Shown one piece after another: positions 20,147-28,765 of a DNA stretch of 64,000 nucleotides. The stretch lies in NCBI GenBank assembly GCA_001556995.1, contig LSKF01000047.1:31698-95697 (forward strand), read 5' to 3'. The position numbers were made by a program, and so were the translations under genes. Below the pieces are notes generated by a model. That model did not search any database, was not told the origin of the DNA, and saw nothing but the letters and a program-made list of their open reading frames with translations. How positions within the stretch are numbered: position 1 is the stretch's first letter; every line of letters begins with the position of its first letter. Source of the stretch: Erythrobacteraceae bacterium CCH12-C2 (lineage in GTDB: Bacteria > Pseudomonadota > Alphaproteobacteria > Sphingomonadales > Sphingomonadaceae).

Positions 20147-20461
20147 TCATGCAAGCGCATCCTGTGCAGCAATCGCCTTGAGCCGTTCGATAGCCCGCGC
20201 CCGCTGAATCGGCGGCAAGCGATCCAGCCTCGCCTGAACCCATTCGCAGAAGGCCATGTGCGCGAAGTGCTTGCGCATTTCATCAGCCAACCAAAGCGCG
20301 TCGGCGCGGCTGGCGCAGCGATAGCGCATGTCTTCCTCGCCTTTGCGGCGGCAGACGGTCCACCACTCGGTGCGGTGCCGCTTGCGGACGAAACGACGCT
20401 CGGGCTCAGCGGTGACAATCCAGCGATTGGCAAGGGCGAAGGGCAGGATTTCGGCGCTCAT
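20147..20461 (-). CDS. 104-residue hypothetical protein
   Basis: Start ATG 20461 overlaps the TGA of the preceding gene by 4 bases. The protein opens MSAEILPFALANRWIVTAEP; an ILPF-L opening is common in small alphaproteobacterial phage proteins. It goes on with a basic, tryptophan-containing middle (RTEWWTVCRRKGEEDMRYR) and a helical C-terminus. No function can be named. Confidence 0.55.
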   Translation of the reverse strand: MSAEILPFALANRWIVTAEPERRFVRKRHRTEWWTVCRRKGEEDMRYRCASRADALWLADEMRKHFAHMAFCEWVQARLDRLPPIQRARAIERLKAIAAQDALA

Positions 20462-20808
20462 GATCGGCGCCCCGCTCTCGGATAGGCAAGCGTCCGGGTA
20501 TCGCGGGCAACCTGCTCGAAGATCTCCCGAGCTTCGCTGAACCCCCATGCGCCTTCATCAAGGATGATGCGGGCTTTCTGTGCCAGCTGCTCGGCGGTGC
20601 TGATTGGGAAAAGGATGAATTCCATCAGGGCGGCGTGCTCGGCATCGCAATGCGCGTTCCCCTCTTCTTCTGACAGACCTTCCGGCCGCGCGGGGTCGTA
20701 ATCAGCAAGGTCCCATGCCGCTTTGGCGTAGCGCCATGCACGATACAGGCGCTCGAATTCATTGGGGGTTGCGGCTGGGGGCTCAGTCCGTAGTGGTGTC
20801 ACGGTCAT
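20458..20808 (-). CDS. 116-residue hypothetical protein
   Basis: An acidic helical protein (FERLYRAWRYAKAAWDLADY, then SEEEGNAHCDAEHAALMEF). GGAGAT precedes the ATG. It is the first gene after the integrase in the leftward direction, with a 67-base gap between the two. It is coupled to the next gene by a 4-base overlap. No family is recognised. Confidence 0.55.
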   Translation of the reverse strand: MTVTPLRTEPPAATPNEFERLYRAWRYAKAAWDLADYDPARPEGLSEEEGNAHCDAEHAALMEFILFPISTAEQLAQKARIILDEGAWGFSEAREIFEQVARDTRTLAYPRAGRRS

Positions 20809-20875
20809 TTCGATCTCCTACTGATCGGGGTGATAGGGCCAGCGGAGAGACTCGACCTTCCCCGCTGGCCCGTTT

Positions 20876-22123
20876 TCATCGGGCCGGGTGCCCGGTGAAC
20901 TTGGGAGCGAAGGGGATGATTTTGCCCCCGTCGCGCAGTGAATCCAGATAGTCAGACCACCATTGGGCCATGGCCACCCGTTCGGCCCAGCGATTGCCGC
21001 GGTCATAGGCAGCGCGGATTTGATCGCTGTCACCATGGGCGAGGGCGCGCTCGATCGCATCGGGGGACCATTTGCCGGATTCGTTCAACAGGGTCGAAGC
21101 AGTCGACCTAAAGCCGTGAGCGGTCACCACTTCCTTGGCATACCCCAGCCGCCGCAAGGCCGCGTTCAAGGTGTTTTCGCTGATCGGGCGGGCAGGGGTG
21201 CGCACGCTTGGGAAGACGTAGCGGTCCTCGGGGGCGCCGATCGCGCGGGCCTCGCTCAAGATCGCCACGGCCTGCTTGGACAGGGGAACAGCATGCGGAC
21301 GCCGCATCTTCATTTTCTCGGCTGGTATCGTCCACACAGCGGCCTCAAGATCGATTTCAGCCCATTCCGCGCGCCGTAGCTCGCCGGGGCGCTGATAGAC
21401 ATGCGGAGCCAGCCGCAAGGCATGGAGCGTCGACGCGTTGCCCCTGTAGCCATCTATGGCCCGCAACAGGCCCCCCAGCTCGACAGGGTCGAGAATGGCG
21501 GCGCGGTGCGAAGTCTTCGGAGCGAGCAAGGCGCCCCGCAAATCGCGGCTGGGGTCGGACGTGAGCCGAGCGGTTGCGACGGCATGGCGCAAGACGGAGC
21601 CGGTGAATTGCAAGGCTCGGCGGGCGCTTTCCAACTTCCCGCGCGCTTCGATCTTGCGGACAGCGGCGAGAATGTCGCTAGGGATGATGTCGGCAACCGG
21701 GATCCGGCCAATGGTCGGCTTCAACTCGGCGAGCAGCCATTCCGCCTTCGCCCTTGTCGCATCGGACCATGGCCGGTCACCGTCTCGGCAGCGTTTGCTG
21801 ATGTATTCGGCCGCCACAGTCTCAAAGGTGTTTTCGGCATTCACCAGCGAGCGGGCCTTGCGGCGCTGCTTTTCGAGCGAAGGGTCTTTGCCGTCTGCGA
21901 TCATCTGGCGGGCATGGTCGCGGCCCTTCCGTGCATCGGACAGGCTCACCTCGGGATAGGTGCCAAGCCCCAGCTTCTTCTCGCGACCTGCAATGCGATA
22001 CTTGAGCCGCCAGAGCTTGCCCCCGGTTGGCTGCACCAGGAGGAACAGGCCAAGCGAATCTCCGAGCTTATAGGGCTTCGCGCGCGGCTTGGCGGTGCGG
22101 CATTGCAGGTCCGTGAGCGGCAT
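20876..22123 (-). CDS. int: Tyrosine-type integrase (DUF4102 / P4-like)
   Basis: A 415-residue site-specific recombinase. It has an N-terminal DUF4102 arm-binding domain (TDLQCRTAKPRAKPYKLGDS, KYRIAGREKKLGLGTYPEVS), a SAM-like core-binding domain (about 100-190), and the catalytic domain. Visible catalytic residues are Arg in YQRPGELRRAEW, the HGFR box (TAHGFRSTASTLL), a late His (ALAHGDSDQ) and the Tyr in IRAAYDRG. Length is normal. It is transcribed away from tRNA-Thr, with 166 bases between them. That arrangement is standard for elements using a tRNA 3' end as attachment site. Confidence 0.95.
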   Translation of the reverse strand: MPLTDLQCRTAKPRAKPYKLGDSLGLFLLVQPTGGKLWRLKYRIAGREKKLGLGTYPEVSLSDARKGRDHARQMIADGKDPSLEKQRRKARSLVNAENTFETVAAEYISKRCRDGDRPWSDATRAKAEWLLAELKPTIGRIPVADIIPSDILAAVRKIEARGKLESARRALQFTGSVLRHAVATARLTSDPSRDLRGALLAPKTSHRAAILDPVELGGLLRAIDGYRGNASTLHALRLAPHVYQRPGELRRAEWAEIDLEAAVWTIPAEKMKMRRPHAVPLSKQAVAILSEARAIGAPEDRYVFPSVRTPARPISENTLNAALRRLGYAKEVVTAHGFRSTASTLLNESGKWSPDAIERALAHGDSDQIRAAYDRGNRWAERVAMAQWWSDYLDSLRDGGKIIPFAPKFTGHPAR

Positions 22124-22154
22124 TCTGGGGGCCTTTTCGATTCCACTTCAGAAG

Positions 22155-22176
22155 TGGCCCCCGTATCTGGCCCCCA
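22155..22176. repeat. Right pair of TGGCCCCC repeats (possible integrase arm sites)
   Basis: TGGCCCCCG at 22155 and TGGCCCCCA at 22168, 13 bases apart, upstream of the integrase start. They mirror the pair at 10791/10803. Their place inside both element ends suits integrase arm-type binding sites. Confidence 0.5.
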
Positions 22177-22289
22177 AATCTTTCGGCTGTCAATGGCGCG
22201 ATGCGAATTAATCCGAACGAATGACCCATGGAAATGCTCGGCTTTCTGGGGGCTGAGCGGTGGGGATCGGGTTGCATCGGAGGGGGAGA

Positions 22290-22365
<76 letters not shown>

Positions 22366-22455
22366 ACAGGGCTTGAAGTGGCGCGCCCTAACGCCAATCG
22401 ACCCCGCCCTCAAGTAGCGGAATCGAAGATGGCCACAGGCCAACCGGTAGGGCGA

Positions 22456-23340
22456 TCAAAACGCCCCGAATGTCCATCCCTCTGTTCGGGCAATTGGCGG
22501 TGTGAGCGCAGGCGGATGCCACAGATCGCGGTTGCTATGCACCTGCCGCAGCCATGCGGCGGTCAGCAGCGCGTCGGCGGAGTGATCGTCGATCGCGCCA
22601 TCGCCTGCCACGGGCGGTGATCCGAGCCGGTCCAGCGCATCGTTCAAGGCACCATAGCTGCGCACCTTGGTAGCCGTGCCGGTCACGCCGCCCATGCGCG
22701 CCGCGACCGAGGTGTAGATTCCGGTGATGACCGAGCCTTGCTTCGGCAGTGGGTCTATCGGCCACACTGGCACCCGGCCGCCGAGGCGGTGGAGCATCCG
22801 CATCCCCGTCAGGCTCGACTTGCCGACCTGCGCTGCGCCGACGAGGTTGAAGTTGCTCACCGGCCGCACGCCGCTCGCCCGCTGGGCGGTCTCGGCAAGG
22901 CGGAAGCGGCCTTCGCGGGTGGCGGCCCCGGACAGGAGGAAGCGGTCGCCTTGCGCGTCCTTGCCGTGGCGGAAGTAACGCGCGGCTTCGGGGTGGGTGA
23001 CGAAGCTTCCCGCCTCCAGATGCGGATCATCGGTGCAGAGGCGGTCGATCAGCGCCCACAATCCGCGCGCATCGGCGGGCGAGGCATCCCAGCCAGGAAA
23101 GAACGCGCCAGCATCGGCAAAGGGCAGGGAAATGCCGAGATCGAGCCCCACCAGCGTTGGCGTTTCGAGGCCTGCGAGCAGTGCCAGCACCTCGCCGCGC
23201 GCCCAGCCCTTGGGATCAGGCGGGGGCAGAAGTGTTGGCGCGCCGCCTTCGGCCTTGGCGAGCGCAACAGCGATGCCCCTTTGCCGGGGGCCTTTCGCTC
23301 CTGACCAATCCACCGCGAGGAAGTGGGTGAAGCGGGTCAC
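22456..23340 (-). CDS. RNase H-fold (DUF429-like) hypothetical protein
   Basis: A 294-residue soluble protein. It has the spaced acidic residues of an RNase H-like fold: Asp in HFLAVDWSGAKG near the N-terminus, Asp in LVGLDLGISLPF (about 66), and Asp in AIDDHSADALLTAAWLR near the C-terminus. This is the DUF429 pattern, often described as a predicted nuclease. The enzymatic function is unproven. It lies just beyond the tRNA, outside the element, and is tandem with rarA across a repeat. Confidence 0.65.
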   Translation of the reverse strand: MTRFTHFLAVDWSGAKGPRQRGIAVALAKAEGGAPTLLPPPDPKGWARGEVLALLAGLETPTLVGLDLGISLPFADAGAFFPGWDASPADARGLWALIDRLCTDDPHLEAGSFVTHPEAARYFRHGKDAQGDRFLLSGAATREGRFRLAETAQRASGVRPVSNFNLVGAAQVGKSSLTGMRMLHRLGGRVPVWPIDPLPKQGSVITGIYTSVAARMGGVTGTATKVRSYGALNDALDRLGSPPVAGDGAIDDHSADALLTAAWLRQVHSNRDLWHPPALTPPIARTEGWTFGAF

Positions 23341-23348
23341 GTCCTAAA

Positions 23349-23441
23349 CCCGTTCGTGCTGAGCTTGTCGAAGCACTGCTTTTTCTTCTTCACCATCGCA
23401 GAAAAAGAACGGCAGCCTTTCGACAAGCTCAGGGCGAATGG
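23349..23441. repeat. Paired-hairpin dispersed repeat, copy 3 (rarA to DUF429-like spacer)
   Basis: The left unit has the GTGCT/AGCAC stem. The right unit, read on the other strand, has GCCCT with AAGGC, one pair lost. Outer ends are CCGTTCG and the diverged CCATTCG. It lies between two leftward genes. Confidence 0.88.
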
Positions 23442-23461
23442 TGCGGGGTGTTTGTGCTCCG

Positions 23462-24775
23462 TCATCCCCGCTCGCTCCGCAGCTTGGCCCAATAATCGAG
23501 CCGCTTCTTCACCTCGCGCTCGAACCCGCGTTCGACCGGGGTGTAGAACGCCTGCGGCTCCATCCCCTCAGGCCAGTAATTGTCGCCAGAGAATCCCTCG
23601 GGCGTGTCGTGGTCATAGGTGTAGCCCTTGCCGTAGCCGAGGCTTTCCATGAGGCCCGTCGCCGGGTTGACGATGTTCATCGGCGGCATCAGGCTGCCGG
23701 TCTCTTTGGCGGATTTCCATGCGGCCTTCTGCGCGAGATAGACCGCGTTCGATTTTGGCGCGGTGGCGAGGTAGAGGCAGGCCTGAGCCAGCGCCAGCTC
23801 GCCTTCGGGGCTGCCGAGGAAGCGGTAGGCCTCCATCGCCGCCATGCATTGCGGCAGGGCGTGGGGATCGGCCATGCCGATATCCTCCACCGCCATGCGC
23901 ACCAGCCGCCGGGCGAGGAACAGCGGCTCCTCGCCTGCGGTCAGCATCCGCGCGAGCCAGTAAAGCGCCGCCTGCGGATCGCTCCCGCGCACGGCTTTGT
24001 GCAGCGCGCTGATGAGGTTGTAATGCCCGTCGCGGTCCTTGTCGTAGACTGCGACCCGGCGTTGCAGGAACGACCCCAGCGCCGCCGGATTGAGCGGTTC
24101 GCTGAGCCCCGCGGCATAGAGTGTCTCGGCCTGTCCCAGCAGGAACCGCCCATCGCCATCGGCCTGCGCGATCAGCGCGGTGCGGGCATCGGGGGTGAGG
24201 GGGAGGGGGCCTTCCAGGGTTTCCGCCTTGTCGAGCAGCGATGCCAGCGCCGCCTCATCCAGCCGGTTCAGCACCAGCACCTGCGCGCGGGATAGCAGCG
24301 CGGCGTTGAGGGCAAAGCTCGGGTTCTCGGTGGTTGCCCCCACCAGCGTCACCACCCCGCGCTCGACATAGGGGAGGAAGCCGTCCTGCTGGGCGCGGTT
24401 GAAGCGATGGATTTCGTCCACGAAGAGCAGGGTTTTGCGCCCCGCACTGGCCATCTTCTCGGCCTCGGCGAAGGCCTTCTTCAAGTCCGCCACGCCCGAA
24501 AACACCGCGCTGATTGCGACGTAGCGCATCCCCACCGCGTCGGCGAGCAGGCGGGCGATGCTGGTCTTGCCGGTGCCGGGCGGCCCCCACAGGATCATGC
24601 TGGCGAGCTTCCCCGCTGCCACCATCCGCCCGATCGCGCCCTCCGGCCCGGTGAGGTGCTCCTGTCCCACCACCTCGGCGAGGCTCGGCGGGCGCAGCCG
24701 GTCAGCCAGCGGCGCATCGGCATCGGGCACGCCGGTGGCGGGGAGTGGTGCAGCTTGTCCGAACAGATCAGTCAT
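23462..24775 (-). CDS. rarA: Replication-associated recombination protein A (AAA+ ATPase)
   Basis: A 437-residue RarA/MgsA/WRNIP1 ATPase that acts at stalled replication forks. The AAA+ module has Walker A (GPPGTGKTS), Walker B (LLFVDEIHRFN), and sensor GATTENPSFALNAALLSR. The C-terminal half has the tetramerisation domain with the conserved SALHKAVRGSDPQAALYWLARML and DHDTPEGFSGDNYWPEGM. Length is normal. It is likely a single gene, since a repeat lies before the next. Confidence 0.96.
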   Translation of the reverse strand: MTDLFGQAAPLPATGVPDADAPLADRLRPPSLAEVVGQEHLTGPEGAIGRMVAAGKLASMILWGPPGTGKTSIARLLADAVGMRYVAISAVFSGVADLKKAFAEAEKMASAGRKTLLFVDEIHRFNRAQQDGFLPYVERGVVTLVGATTENPSFALNAALLSRAQVLVLNRLDEAALASLLDKAETLEGPLPLTPDARTALIAQADGDGRFLLGQAETLYAAGLSEPLNPAALGSFLQRRVAVYDKDRDGHYNLISALHKAVRGSDPQAALYWLARMLTAGEEPLFLARRLVRMAVEDIGMADPHALPQCMAAMEAYRFLGSPEGELALAQACLYLATAPKSNAVYLAQKAAWKSAKETGSLMPPMNIVNPATGLMESLGYGKGYTYDHDTPEGFSGDNYWPEGMEPQAFYTPVERGFEREVKKRLDYWAKLRSERG

Positions 24776-24831
24776 TCATCGGGCGTGATAGGCGCTCGGG
24801 CGGAAAAGAAAACCGCCGACCGGCTGACCCC

Positions 24832-24868
24832 TTGTCAAGATAGGTCTACGATATATCTTAGACCTATC
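24832..24868 (+). promoter_or_regulatory. Promoter and PadR operator
   Basis: A perfect 10-bp inverted repeat, GATAGGTCTA (24839-24848) and TAGACCTATC (24859-24868), with a 10-base spacer. It overlaps a likely promoter, TTGTCA (24832) and TATCTT (24854), 16 bases apart. It lies 24 bases before the PadR gene, so autorepression is likely. Confidence 0.75.
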
Positions 24869-24891
24869 ATAACGCACAAAAGGAGCGTGCA

Positions 24892-25554
24892 ATGACCTGG
24901 AACAAATATGGCCGCGGCAGTGGCTGGGACAAGTTTGCCGAAGCGATGGCGATGATGGCGATGAACGGCAACATGAACTTCGGCGGGCCGAACTGGAAGA
25001 TGCGCGCGCGCTTCGACGAGGATTTTGCGCGCGGTCCGGAAGGCGACGGCGAGGAACGCGGCGGTGAGGGCTTCCGCAGCAGACGTGGTCGCCGCGGGCG
25101 GATGTTCGCTCAAGGGGAACTCCGGCTCGCGCTGCTGGCCCTGATCGCCGAGAACCCCAGCCACGGCTATGAACTGATCAAGGCGATCGAGGAAATGACC
25201 GGCGGCGATTATGCCCCGAGCCCGGGTGCGGTCTATCCGACCCTGCAACTGCTCGAGGACGAAGGCTCGATCGAGGAGGCCGAGGCCGAAGGCGCGAAGA
25301 AGCCCTTTGCCGTGACCGCGCAGGGCCGCGATGAGCTGGAAGATCGCAAGGATGAGGTCAAGGAGCTGCTCCGCCGCCTCGGCCGCCACGCCGAACGCAC
25401 CACCACCGTCCGCTCGCACGATGTGTTCCGGGCGATGGGTAACCTCGGCTCGGTGCTCAAGAACCGCGCCAAGGCGGGCAAGCTCGATGAAGAGACGATC
25501 AACCAGATTGTCGACATGATTGACGAGATGGCCAAGCGCATCGAGCGCCTTTGA
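24892..25554 (+). CDS. PadR-family transcriptional regulator
   Basis: A 220-residue regulator. The first 70 residues are rich in Met, Gly, Arg and acidic residues (AMAMMAMNGNMNFGGP, then GFRSRRGRRGR) and are likely flexible. The PadR winged helix (about 72-150) has LRLALLALIAENPSHGYELI and APSPGAVYPTLQLLEDEGSI. A helical dimerisation domain follows. AAGGAG precedes the ATG. The palindrome upstream is probably its own operator. The next gene, a membrane protein 79 bases downstream, may be under its control. The ligand is unknown. Confidence 0.9.
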   Translation: MTWNKYGRGSGWDKFAEAMAMMAMNGNMNFGGPNWKMRARFDEDFARGPEGDGEERGGEGFRSRRGRRGRMFAQGELRLALLALIAENPSHGYELIKAIEEMTGGDYAPSPGAVYPTLQLLEDEGSIEEAEAEGAKKPFAVTAQGRDELEDRKDEVKELLRRLGRHAERTTTVRSHDVFRAMGNLGSVLKNRAKAGKLDEETINQIVDMIDEMAKRIERL

Positions 25555-25633
25555 TCCTTGCACGATTGCGCGCATTGCAACTAACGCGTATCCTCTCCCC
25601 ACCGGGTCGCGCCGGATGGGGAGAGGGGCGCTG

Positions 25634-26068
25634 ATGAACGCCAATGCAATCGGCGGTGCCAAGACACCGTGGCACCTGTGGCTGGTCGGTATCGTAACGC
25701 TGCTGTTCAACGCCATGGGTGTGCTGAGCTACACCATGACCAAACTCGGCAAGCTCGCCGAGCTGGGCATGACGCCAGATCAGATTGCTTTCATGAACAG
25801 CTACCCCGCTGCGGCCACGGCGCTCTGGGCGCTGGGGGTGTGGGGCGCGTTTGCCGGGTCGATGCTCTTGCTGCTGCGCTCGAAATGGGCCGCTGCGGCA
25901 ATGGTGGTCGCGCTCGTGGGGCTGATCGGGACGACGATTTACAACTATATCCTGATCGACGTGCCATCTGACATGGAAGCGCCTGCGCTTGATATCGTGA
26001 TCTGGGCGGTGACGCTGTTTCTGCTGTTCTACGCGCGGCGGATGGCGGCGGCCAGCGTGCTGCGATAA
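25634..26068 (+). CDS. Four-helix membrane protein of unknown function
   Basis: A 144-residue protein with about four transmembrane segments (LWLVGIVTLLFNAMGVLSY, LWALGVWGAFAGSMLLLL, AAAMVVALVGLIGTTIYNY, IVIWAVTLFLLFYA). The ATG at 25634 follows GGAGAGGGGC. Between helices 1 and 2 is a conserved-looking loop MTPDQIAFMNSYP. This type is common downstream of regulators in sphingomonads and is usually left as hypothetical. It follows the PadR gene in the same direction. Confidence 0.6.
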   Translation: MNANAIGGAKTPWHLWLVGIVTLLFNAMGVLSYTMTKLGKLAELGMTPDQIAFMNSYPAAATALWALGVWGAFAGSMLLLLRSKWAAAAMVVALVGLIGTTIYNYILIDVPSDMEAPALDIVIWAVTLFLLFYARRMAAASVLR

Positions 26069-26070
26069 AT

Positions 26071-27261
26071 TCAGGCGGCCTTTCTGGCCGAGAGTCCGCA
26101 GCGCTGTTCGATCAGGCGCAGGTAGGTATCGGCGACCACCTGATTGATCGCCTCCCAACTGTATTCGCACGCCCGGGTTTCGCCTGCTGCACCGTGTGCG
26201 CGGCGCAGCGCCGGGTCGGTGCAATAGGGTGCGAGCGCGGCGGCAAAGCCTTCGGCATCGACCTCCTTGCTGCCTGAGGGCGCGACCAACCGTCCAGTCA
26301 CCCCATCGGCGACCAGACTGGCGCTTCCCGTGGCGCCGGCAGCGACCACCGGCAGCCCGCTCGCCATGGCTTCGAGCGTGACATTGCCGAAGGTTTCAGT
26401 GACGCTCGGATTGAAGAACACATCGCCGCTCGCAAGCGCTTGGCCGAGGCCTTCCCCCGTCTTGAACCCGACGAAAATCCCGCCCGGCAAGTTCGCCTCG
26501 AACCACCCGCGCGCCGGGCCATCGCCGATCACCAGCACCTTGTGCGCCGCGCCTTGCTGGCGAAGCCGGGCGATGGTCTCGGCGAACACATCGAGCCCCT
26601 TTTCCATCACCAGCCGCCCGAGGAAGACGATGGCGACGTCCTCATCGGCGAGGCCGAGGCTGCGCCGCCATTCCGGATCGCGGCGCGCGGCCGAGAAGAT
26701 CGTGCGGTCCACCCCCCGGCTCCACAGCCCGATGTCGTGATGCATCTTCATCGCCAGCAATTCATCAATCATCGACTGAGAGGGCGCGACCAGCGCATCG
26801 CAGCGGTTGTAGAACCGCCGGAGCAGGCGGATGATCAGCGGTTCGAGGAAGGCCATGTTGTAATAGCGCGGATAGGTCTCGAACCGGGTGTGGACGCTGG
26901 CCAGTACTGGAATGCCGCGCGCCTGCGCCCATCTGAGCGCGGCATGGCCCGAAGGATCGGGCGAAGAGAGGTGGACGATGTTGGGCGCGAAGGCTTGCAG
27001 GTCGCGCTTCACCGCCACGCCAAGATGGGTCGGCATCCGGTATTCGCCGCGCCCCTTCACCGGCATTGGCACATTGGGCAGGCCAACCAGATCGCCGGTG
27101 GGCGCGAAATCGGGATGCGCGACCTTGGGCGAATAGACGCGCACCGCCGCGCCCTTGGCCAGCAGCGAGCCGACGAGCCGGTTGAGCGCCTGATTCGCCC
27201 CGTCGCGGGTGTAGTTGTAGTTGCCGCTGAACAGGGCAATGCGAAGGTCGGAAATGTCCAT
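26071..27261 (-). CDS. GT4-family glycosyltransferase (GT-B fold)
   Basis: A 396-residue cytoplasmic glycosyltransferase. The N-terminal domain starts RIALFSGNYNYTRDGANQALN. The C-terminal donor-binding domain has VFLGRLVMEKGLDV, LVIGDGPAR and the E-x7-E motif in SVTETFGNVTLEAMASGLPVV. This pattern is close to GDP-mannose- or UDP-sugar-dependent glycolipid glycosyltransferases such as MgtA. The substrate is unknown. It stops two bases from the facing membrane protein and is divergent from serC. Confidence 0.82.
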   Translation of the reverse strand: MDISDLRIALFSGNYNYTRDGANQALNRLVGSLLAKGAAVRVYSPKVAHPDFAPTGDLVGLPNVPMPVKGRGEYRMPTHLGVAVKRDLQAFAPNIVHLSSPDPSGHAALRWAQARGIPVLASVHTRFETYPRYYNMAFLEPLIIRLLRRFYNRCDALVAPSQSMIDELLAMKMHHDIGLWSRGVDRTIFSAARRDPEWRRSLGLADEDVAIVFLGRLVMEKGLDVFAETIARLRQQGAAHKVLVIGDGPARGWFEANLPGGIFVGFKTGEGLGQALASGDVFFNPSVTETFGNVTLEAMASGLPVVAAGATGSASLVADGVTGRLVAPSGSKEVDAEGFAAALAPYCTDPALRRAHGAAGETRACEYSWEAINQVVADTYLRLIEQRCGLSARKAA

Positions 27262-27351
27262 GGAGCCGCCCTGTTAGTCACATTTCCGCAACTTGGCGAG
27301 GGGCGATGAAGGGGGCGAAAGCGGGGCTCAGGAAAAGCGGCGGTTTATTCA

Positions 27352-27379
27352 TTGACTTGTCACAGGCGGCCACTAGAGC
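27352..27379 (+). promoter_or_regulatory. serC-serA promoter
   Basis: TTGACT at 27352 and TAGAGC at 27374, 16 bases apart, lie 57 bases upstream of the serC start. TTGAC plus TAGAGC-like boxes are common in sphingomonads. Confidence 0.55.
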
Positions 27380-27392
27380 GGCCCACGGGCCA

Positions 27393-27430
27393 CGCGGTCC
27401 CAACGCCGCGCGAGCTCTCTGCAAGGAGAG
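27393..27430 (+). promoter_or_regulatory. serC leader RNA, two hairpins
   Basis: Hairpin 1: CGCGG/CCGCG (27393-27397 with 27406-27410). Hairpin 2: CTCTCT/GGAGAG (27415-27420 with 27425-27430) closed by a GCAA tetraloop, with the ribosome site GGAGAG in its 3' arm, 5 bases before the ATG. The layout resembles the serC RNA motif known upstream of alphaproteobacterial serC-serA operons. The match to that motif is from memory. Confidence 0.5.
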
Positions 27431-27435
27431 AATAC

Positions 27436-28614
27436 ATGACTGACTACGTTCGCGGGCTCGCACACGAGCCAACGCTGAAGCCTGAACGCCCGTTTTTTTC
27501 CTCGGGCCCCACGGCAAAATTCCCCGGCTGGTCGCTGGATAAGCTCAAGACCGATTCGCTTGGCCGCTCGCACCGCTCGGCGCTGGGCAAGGCGCGTCTG
27601 AAGTACGCGATTGACCTGTCGCGCGAACTGCTCGGCATCCCCGATGATTACCTGATCGGCATCATGCCCGCCTCTGACACCGGCGCGATCGAGGCGGCGA
27701 TGTGGGCCATGCTCGATCCTGCCCGCCCGGTCACGGTCGCCGCGTGGGAGAGCTTCGGCAATATCTGGATTCAAGACGCGGTGAAGCAGCTGAAGCTGCC
27801 CAACCTGCAGGTGCTGACCGCCGATTATGGCGAGATCCCCGATCTCACCACCATCCCGCAGCGCAATGACGTGGTGTTCACCTGGAACGGCACCACCAGC
27901 GGCGCGATGATCCCCAATACCGACTGGCTGGAGCCAGGCCGCGAAGGGATCACCATCAACGACGCCACCAGCGCGATCTTCGCGCAGGAGATGGATTGGT
28001 CGAAGCTCGATGCCACCACCTACAGCTGGCAGAAGGTGATGGGTTCCGAGGCGCAGCACGGGATGCTGATCCTCAGCCCCAAGGCTGTGGCGCGCATCGA
28101 AAGCTATGATCCGCCGTGGCCGATGCCCAAGCTGTTCCGCATGAAGAAGGGCGACAAGCTCAACCTGGGCATTTTCGCGGGTGAGACGATCAACACGCCC
28201 TCGATGCTGGCGACCGAGGATTACATCGCGGCGCTCGAATGGGCCAAGTCGATCGGCGGGCGCAAGGCCTTGATCGAACGCGCCAATGCCAATGCCAAGA
28301 TCGTCAAGGACTGGATCGAAGCCACCCCGTGGCTGCGCAACATGGCGAGCGATCCGGCACAGCAGACCAACACCGGCGTCTGCATGGTGTTTCAGGGCGA
28401 GTGGTACGACAGCCTGTCGGATGACGACAAGGCGGCGGTTCCGAAGACAATCGTCAAACTGCTCGAGGAACGCGCGATCGGGTACGACTTCAACGGCTAC
28501 CGCGACGCGCCGCCGTCCTTGCGCATCTGGTGCGGTTCCACGGTCGAGCAGGAGGACCTGAAGCGCCTGCTGCCGTGGATCGAATGGGCCTACGAAAAGG
28601 TCAAGAACGGCTGA
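27436..28614 (+). CDS. serC: Phosphoserine aminotransferase
   Basis: A 392-residue PLP enzyme turning 3-phosphohydroxypyruvate into phosphoserine. The start is ATG 27436 after GGAGAGAATAC. The N-terminus KPERPFFSSGPTAKFPGW is the alphaproteobacterial SerC form. The PLP lysine lies in TYSWQKVMGSEAQHGM (about residue 200), and DATSAIFAQEMDW precedes it. The gene is followed by serA, the enzyme one step earlier in serine synthesis. The leader hairpin suggests translational control. Confidence 0.97.
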   Translation: MTDYVRGLAHEPTLKPERPFFSSGPTAKFPGWSLDKLKTDSLGRSHRSALGKARLKYAIDLSRELLGIPDDYLIGIMPASDTGAIEAAMWAMLDPARPVTVAAWESFGNIWIQDAVKQLKLPNLQVLTADYGEIPDLTTIPQRNDVVFTWNGTTSGAMIPNTDWLEPGREGITINDATSAIFAQEMDWSKLDATTYSWQKVMGSEAQHGMLILSPKAVARIESYDPPWPMPKLFRMKKGDKLNLGIFAGETINTPSMLATEDYIAALEWAKSIGGRKALIERANANAKIVKDWIEATPWLRNMASDPAQQTNTGVCMVFQGEWYDSLSDDDKAAVPKTIVKLLEERAIGYDFNGYRDAPPSLRIWCGSTVEQEDLKRLLPWIEWAYEKVKNG

Positions 28615-28641
28615 GGCCGTCAACCCGCATCCCTATCCTTC

Positions 28642-28737
28642 CCGTTCGTGCTTAGCTTGTCGAAGCACTGCTTTTCTTCTGGCGTCGCGCTGCCTTCAAA
28701 GTGAAGGACAGCCCTTCGGCAGGCTCAGGGCGAACGG
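28642..28737. repeat. Paired-hairpin dispersed repeat, copy 4 (serC-serA spacer)
   Basis: The left unit has the GTGCT/AGCAC stem around TAGCTTGTCGA. The right unit, on the other strand, has GCCCT/AGGGC around GAGCCTGCCGA. Outer ends are CCGTTCG. Confidence 0.9.
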
Positions 28738-28765
28738 GTTTTGCATTTCGTGGAAGGAACTCCCC

